From NCBI RefSeq assembly GCF_020510705.1, contig NZ_CP075184.1, positions 186,001 through 250,000 on the forward strand: a stretch of 64,000 nucleotides of DNA, written 5' to 3'. The DNA comes from Acidovorax radicis (lineage in GTDB: Bacteria > Pseudomonadota > Gammaproteobacteria > Burkholderiales > Burkholderiaceae_C). A program made the position numbers and the translations under genes. Within the stretch, counting starts at the first letter, position 1. Every line of letters begins with the position of its first letter. This document shows positions 59,858 to 64,000 of the stretch, in pieces. The notes beneath the pieces are model-generated. The model ran no database searches. It was not told the origin of the DNA and saw nothing but the letters and a program-made list of their open reading frames with translations.

Positions 59858-60796
59858 TCAAGCCTGCAGCCCGGGTGCTGCCGCCCCTTCCATCAGCGCC
59901 ACAAAGCGCCGCGCGCCCAGGCCCAGCGGGCGCTCTTTGGACCACACCACGTCCACCCACAGCGCAGCGCCGTTGCTCAGGTTCTCGAACGGCATTTCCA
60001 CCAGCGTGCCTGCAGCGATGCGCGGCTGCACCAGCGCGCGCGGCTGCCAGCCCCAGCCCAGGCCCGCCTCGATCAGCCCCAGCGCGGCCAGGTGGTTGTC
60101 GGTGCGCCAGTGGTGGCGGGCAAACACAAAGCGCGGGTCGGTCTGCGCCAGGTCGCGGCTGGCCACCACGATCTGGCGCGTGGTGGTCAGGTGCTCCTCG
60201 CGCAGCATGGCGCTGGCGGGGGCCTCGCCGCGCGCCTGGGCGGCTTGGCGCGCGGCGGCCAGCACGGGGTGGTCGGGTGCAATCACGGCCACCAGGGTTT
60301 CGGTGCCCACTTCCTGAAACCCTTCGCGCCCGTCGATGCTGGGGCGCTCAAACACCAGCGCCAGTTGGGCACGGCCACTGTGCAGCAGGGCCAGCGCGTC
60401 CACCTGCGGGGCCGTCAGCACCTCGACTTGCAGCAGCGGGTATTCATGCGCCAGTGCGGCCAGCGGCGCTGTCCAGCGCGAGGCCAGCAGCTCGGGCGCA
60501 ATCGCCAGGGTCAGGCGCTCTTCCAGCCCCTGCGTCAGCGCCAGGGCCTGGGCATTGAGCTGTTGCAGTTGCCCGGCCAGCAGCCGCGCCTGGGGCTCCA
60601 GTGCCCGCGCCGCAGCGGTGGGCCGTGGCTCGCGCCCGCTGCGGTCAAACAGCTGCACGGCCAGTTCGGCCTCCAGGTGGGCGATGGTCATGCTCACCGC
60701 CGAAGGCACCCGCGACAGCGTCCGCGCGGCGGCCGAGAAGGAGCCGTGGTCCAGCGCGGCCAAAAACACCTGCACGCTGTCAGAAGAAAAGGCCAT
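59858..60796 (-). CDS. LysR-family transcriptional regulator
   Basis: A 312-residue regulator. The winged helix reads SVQVFLAALDHGSFSAAART with LSRVPSAVSMTIAHLEAELA; the effector domain begins near residue 90 (ERLTLAIAPELLAS). The ATG at 60796 starts at the helix; a TTG six codons upstream is possible. It is divergent from a PACE-type efflux gene across 73 bp. In Acinetobacter the LysR protein AceR activates the PACE pump gene aceI in the same way, so this pair probably works alike. Confidence 0.9.
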   Translation of the reverse strand: MAFSSDSVQVFLAALDHGSFSAAARTLSRVPSAVSMTIAHLEAELAVQLFDRSGREPRPTAAARALEPQARLLAGQLQQLNAQALALTQGLEERLTLAIAPELLASRWTAPLAALAHEYPLLQVEVLTAPQVDALALLHSGRAQLALVFERPSIDGREGFQEVGTETLVAVIAPDHPVLAAARQAAQARGEAPASAMLREEHLTTTRQIVVASRDLAQTDPRFVFARHHWRTDNHLAALGLIEAGLGWGWQPRALVQPRIAAGTLVEMPFENLSNGAALWVDVVWSKERPLGLGARRFVALMEGAAAPGLQA

Positions 60797-60833
60797 GGCC
60801 TGCCAATCTATCAATAAATCTGAAACAAGCTGA

Positions 60834-60862
60834 CTTTATATATCAGTCAAGTGAACATAAAG
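60834..60862. promoter_or_regulatory. Inverted repeat between LysR and PACE genes
   Basis: CTTTAT, 17 bases, ATAAAG: a symmetric A/T-rich pair within the 73-bp divergent gap. The position suits a LysR operator overlapping both promoters. Confidence 0.35.
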
Positions 60863-60869
60863 TGCCGCC

Positions 60870-61358
60870 ATGACCGTGAATTCGCCTGTGACCCTGCCCG
60901 TTTCTTCATCCCCATCCCCCGCCGCCATCGGTCTGCAGGGCGTGCGCCGCCGCGTGCTGTATGTGACGCTGTACGAGCTGATCGCCATCGCGGTGGCGAC
61001 CTGGGGGCTGGCGGTGCTGACCGGGCAGAGCCCTGCGCACTCCAGCGTCGCGTCGGTGGCCGCCTCGGCCGTGGCGGTGGTCTGGAACCTGCTGTTCAAC
61101 TGGGCCTTCGAGCGCTGGGAGTCGCGCCAGGCCGTGCGCGGCCGCTCCGTGCGCCGCCGTATTGCGCATGCCGTCGGGTTTGAAGGCGGGCTGGTCTTCA
61201 CGCTGGTGCCGCTGTTTGCCTGGTGGTTCAAGGTGAGCCTGTGGGACGCCTTTGTGATGGACCTGGCGCTGATTGTTTTTTTTCTTTGCTACACCTTTGT
61301 CTTCAACTGGGGGTTTGACCGCGTGTTTGGCCTGCCAGCGTCGGCGCAGGCCGCATAG
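60870..61358 (+). CDS. PACE-family multidrug/biocide efflux transporter
   Basis: A 162-residue inner-membrane protein with four helices arranged as two bacterial transmembrane pair repeats. Repeat 1: RRRVLYVTLYELIAIAVATW with NLLFNWAFERWE. Repeat 2: RRIAHAVGFEGGLVFTLVP, AWWFKVSLWDAFVMD and FVFNWGFDRVFG. The Glu in FEGG corresponds to the conserved acidic residue needed for proton-coupled export in AceI. Substrates of relatives are chlorhexidine and other biocides or short diamines. The ATG at 60870 begins a short Pro/Ser-rich tail before helix 1. Confidence 0.92.
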   Translation: MTVNSPVTLPVSSSPSPAAIGLQGVRRRVLYVTLYELIAIAVATWGLAVLTGQSPAHSSVASVAASAVAVVWNLLFNWAFERWESRQAVRGRSVRRRIAHAVGFEGGLVFTLVPLFAWWFKVSLWDAFVMDLALIVFFLCYTFVFNWGFDRVFGLPASAQAA

Positions 61359-61466
61359 CTGGGGGCTGGGGTGCGCGCATGCCCGCACAGCGGCACATAC
61401 CGCCACCCCGCAGGGCTCTTGGCCCGCCGAGCGCTGCGCATGCCGTTTCCGCGCGCTCTCTGCGCC

Positions 61467-62921
61467 CTATCGCGGCACGATAAACACCGACTTCTCGGAC
61501 ACCTGGGCCTGGCTGCCGAGCGCCTGTACATCGAAATACACGCTGTGCGAGCCCGCGGGGGCTGCGCCATCGGGCACCTGCAGGCGCACCGGCACCCAGC
61601 GGGATTCGGCGGGGCCGATGTCCACCTCGGCGTCCGATGCGACGTGCAGGCCGTCCAGGCCCCGTGCGCTGATGCGGTAACGCGCGCTGCTTTCGGTGGC
61701 GTTCATGATCTGCAGGCGGTAGATGTTTTCCAACTGCCCGCCGGGCACCAGGCGTGAGAGGGCGGCGCGGTCACGCACCACGTCTACCTTCAGCGGCGTG
61801 CGCGTGACCAGGCTGGCCAGCATGGCAATACACAGCGCAGTCAGCACGGCGCTGTAGGCGAGCACACGGGGGCGAAACACGCGCCGCAGAATCTGCCACG
61901 GGTTCAGGTGCTGCGCGATGCCGGTCTGGGTGGTGTAGCGAATCAGGCCACGGGGGTAGGCCACCTTGTCCATCACGGTGTTGCAGGCGTCCGCACACTG
62001 CCCACAGCCGATACATTCGTATTGAAGGCCGTTGCGGATGTCGATGCCCGTGGGGCATACCTGCACACACAACGAGCAGTCAATGCAGTCGCCCAGGCCC
62101 AGTGCCTTCGGATCCATTTTTTTGCTGCGTGCGCCGCGCGGTTCGCCGCGCTCGGTGTCGTAGGTCACGATGAGGGTGTCCTTGTCGAACATGGCGCTCT
62201 GAAAACGTGCATAGGGGCACATGTATTTGCACACCTGCTCGCGCATGTAGCCTGCATTGCCATACGTGGCAAAACCATAGAACCCCACCCAGAACAATTG
62301 CCAGGAGCCGTGCAACGCCAGCAGCTCGGCACCCAGCAGCCGGATCGGCACAAAGTAACCGACGAAGGTGAACCCCGTCCAGCCGGCAACGGCCAGCCAT
62401 GACACCTGTTTGCCCGCCTTGCGCCACAGTTTGTCCAGCGACCAGGGGCTTTTGTCGAGGCGCATGCGAGCGCTGCGGTCGCCTTCGAAGCGGCGCTCCA
62501 GCCACATGAAAATCTCCGTGTACACCGTCTGTGGGCACGCAAACCCACACCACAGCCGCCCGGCCACGGCGGTAAACAAAAACAGCGACAGCGCCGAGAT
62601 GATGAGCAGGCCCGTGAGGTAGATGAAATCCTGGGGATACAACACCAGTCCAAACAGGTAAAACCGCCGCGCACCGAGGTCGAAGAGCACCATTTGCCGT
62701 GGGCCCCATTCGAACCATGGCAGCCCATAAAAAGCGATCTGCGTGAGAAACACCATGGCCCAGCGCAGCCGCGCGAACACACCATCCACAGAGCGGGGAT
62801 AGATCTTTTGGTGGGCTGCGTACAGGTCGATGTAGTCGTCTGGTGGGGCGGCTGCGGGGCCCGCTGTGTCGATGGTGGGCGCAGGGGCGGGGGGCTTTAG
62901 GGTGGCAGGCATTGGGGCCAT
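61467..62921 (-). CDS. ccoG: Cytochrome c oxidase accessory protein CcoG
   Basis: A 484-residue membrane ferredoxin needed for copper handling in assembly of cbb3-type oxidase. Helices alternate with WCGFACPQTVYTEIFMWLER, then two 4Fe-4S motifs (CIDCSLCVQVCPTGIDI and CIGCGQCADACN). A periplasmic immunoglobulin-like FixG C-terminal domain ends in SVFIVPR. The ATG at 62921 is the first in a short Pro/Ala-rich lead. It lies 89 bp after the Rieske gene and is probably cotranscribed with it. No ccoNOP or ccoIS genes are in the window. Confidence 0.95.
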   Translation of the reverse strand: MAPMPATLKPPAPAPTIDTAGPAAAPPDDYIDLYAAHQKIYPRSVDGVFARLRWAMVFLTQIAFYGLPWFEWGPRQMVLFDLGARRFYLFGLVLYPQDFIYLTGLLIISALSLFLFTAVAGRLWCGFACPQTVYTEIFMWLERRFEGDRSARMRLDKSPWSLDKLWRKAGKQVSWLAVAGWTGFTFVGYFVPIRLLGAELLALHGSWQLFWVGFYGFATYGNAGYMREQVCKYMCPYARFQSAMFDKDTLIVTYDTERGEPRGARSKKMDPKALGLGDCIDCSLCVQVCPTGIDIRNGLQYECIGCGQCADACNTVMDKVAYPRGLIRYTTQTGIAQHLNPWQILRRVFRPRVLAYSAVLTALCIAMLASLVTRTPLKVDVVRDRAALSRLVPGGQLENIYRLQIMNATESSARYRISARGLDGLHVASDAEVDIGPAESRWVPVRLQVPDGAAPAGSHSVYFDVQALGSQAQVSEKSVFIVPR

Positions 62922-63010
62922 CGTTTCAGGGTGTGGGGGCGAGAAGGTGCAATGTGTTGCAGGGGGCACCGGGGTGCGGCGGGGGCGCGGCCCGCGAGCC
63001 CCCCGCTTCG

Positions 63011-63682
63011 TCAAGCGCTGTTGTCGTCACCGATCCGCAGTTGGGTGGCGGTGATGAACTGGTGCGGCGGCACCTCCAGGTTGGTAGGCGCTGGTTTGTT
63101 GCGGTACACGCGTCCGGCGTTGTCAAACGTGGAGCCATGGCACGGGCAGAAGAAGCCACCCGGCCAGCTCTCGCCAAGCCCCGGTTGCGCCGAACCCAGT
63201 GGCACTTGCGTGGGTGAGCAGCCCAGGTGCGTGCAGATGCCCACGGCGACAAACACATCCGGCTGTATGGAGCGCTGCGCGTTGCGCGCGTAGGCTGGTT
63301 GCTGGTCTTTGGCAGACCGGGGGTCTGCAAGCTCCGTGTCATGCCCTTCCAGCGCTTGCAGCATCTGAGGCGTGCGCCGCACGATCCAGACGGGTTTTCC
63401 GCGCCATTCGACCGTGCGCGTTTCACCCGGGGCGAGGTCTGCAATGTCCACCTCAATGGCCGCGCCCAAGGAGCGGGCGCGCTCGCTGGGTGCCAGGCTG
63501 GAGACAAAAGGCACGGCCATCGCCAGCGCCGCGACGCCACCGGCCGCAGCCGTCGCCTGGATGAGGTTGCGGCGTTCCATATCGGCGTGGGGCGGGCCGT
63601 GGGGTTTGTTGGGGGTGCGCTGCACGTCTTTTGCGTCAGGGGCGCCTGGTAGATGGGGGCTGGGCATTGCAGTGGTGGTCAT
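63011..63682 (-). CDS. petA: Rieske iron-sulfur subunit of cytochrome bc1 complex (UcrA/PetA-type)
   Basis: A 223-residue protein. A basic lead with MERRNLIQA (Tat-like) precedes the anchor helix TAAAGGVAALAMAVPFVSS. The Rieske ligands are in ICTHLGCSP (Cys150, His152, Cys155) and FFCPCHGSTFD (Cys179, Cys181, His182), including both disulfide cysteines. GETRTVEWRGKPVWIVRRT is the usual early strand. It is followed by ccoG, not by petB and petC, so it is a detached or second copy. The ATG at 63682 is the start; the first 34 residues are Pro/His-rich and unusual. Confidence 0.9.
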   Translation of the reverse strand: MTTTAMPSPHLPGAPDAKDVQRTPNKPHGPPHADMERRNLIQATAAAGGVAALAMAVPFVSSLAPSERARSLGAAIEVDIADLAPGETRTVEWRGKPVWIVRRTPQMLQALEGHDTELADPRSAKDQQPAYARNAQRSIQPDVFVAVGICTHLGCSPTQVPLGSAQPGLGESWPGGFFCPCHGSTFDNAGRVYRNKPAPTNLEVPPHQFITATQLRIGDDNSA

Positions 63683-64000
63683 GGCGGGTTCCTGGGCAAA
63701 GTGGGTTGCATGGCCGAAAGGTCGTGCATGCCTTGCTGCAACTCAAGACCCGTGCCAGCCCACGGGCATCTCGCTCAAGTAAAAAAAGCCTGTGAAAACA
63801 AGCACTTAACCGCGGTTGGTGGCCGGGCATCAGGCCAAATGGGTGCCAGATGGGTGACAACATATGCCATTGGTGTCACGATATGGCACATGCACGACCC
63901 GGCATCTCACCACGGGGGCACTACCGCCACCCGCATCGCAGCCATCGGTCCCTGCCTGGGGCGCTGCTCTCAGGCTCCGTCTTCATGATCTCTGCCCCAT
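63683..64000. other. 318-bp right end, no gene seen
   Basis: Upstream region of the Rieske gene. Frames here translate to low-complexity sequence. It holds a small inverted repeat (TGCCAT at 63865, ATGGCA at 63883) and several A/T-rich steps that could be a promoter. A gene starting beyond the window cannot be excluded. Confidence 0.4.
63865..63888. promoter_or_regulatory. Small inverted repeat upstream of the Rieske gene
   Basis: TGCCAT, 12 bases, ATGGCA, about 185 bases before the start codon. It is a weak candidate operator and does not match the FNR consensus. Confidence 0.2.

Noticed and set aside
63683-64000. FNR site upstream of the Rieske gene
   Set aside because: I looked for TTGAT-N4-ATCAA because ccoG is usually FNR-controlled; only an unrelated TGCCAT/ATGGCA pair is present.

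Overview
The window reads as chromosomal DNA of a high-GC betaproteobacterium, most likely Comamonadaceae (Acidovorax or a relative). The reasons are six Bug/TctC-type periplasmic receptors, a methionine synthase split into a stand-alone homocysteine domain, the Burkholderiales style of the Rieske/CcoG and TtcA/TrhP genes, and two families of short repeats at gene 3' ends. I saw no rRNA, tRNA, CRISPR array, intact insertion sequence or prophage. Family assignments come from reading motifs, not from database searches.

Layout. 1-3340: end of nrdG, an unknown exported protein and recQ. 3621-6009: a CaiB-type CoA-transferase divergent from a LysR regulator. 6091-9350: a tightly overlapping acyl-CoA operon (Zn-ribbon/OB-fold protein, thiolase-fold protein without the usual cysteine, acyl-CoA dehydrogenase, thioesterase). 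9602-12555: a LysE exporter, then an AraC/hydrolase divergent pair with codon habits unlike its neighbours. 12814-28036: two operons facing away from a 194-bp gap. Leftward lie SDR, MaoC, enoyl-CoA hydratase/isomerase, CoA-transferase, thiolase, Bug, acyl-CoA ligase and Bug genes. Rightward lies a five-gene block resembling the itaconate catabolic cluster of Pseudomonas aeruginosa (ich, acyl-CoA dehydrogenase, ict, MmgE/PrpD, ccl), then an MFS carrier. 29434-42181: a second divergent beta-oxidation locus (leftward thiolase to AMACR-like racemase, with an IclR regulator; rightward ligase, LCAD-like dehydrogenase, two Bug proteins). 42407-45568: ligase, Bug and thioesterase. 45966-49739: the metH homocysteine domain, ttcA and trhP. 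49756-52355: two orphan genes. 52490-57372: glutamate dehydrogenase, a pair of zinc-ribbon membrane proteins and a PPK2 kinase. 57534-61358: a TonB-dependent receptor, then a LysR/PACE-efflux divergent pair. 61467-63682: ccoG and a Rieske subunit without petBC.

How it works together. About half the window is modular acyl-CoA catabolism. Carboxylic acids are probably caught by Bug receptors, activated by ligases or CoA-transferases, and degraded by dehydrogenase, hydratase, SDR and thiolase steps. Several enzymes differ from their families at catalytic positions (positions given in the entries), so the loci may handle branched or dicarboxylic substrates rather than plain fatty acids. The two repeat families cluster at stop codons, often inside operons, which suggests 3'-end RNA structures.
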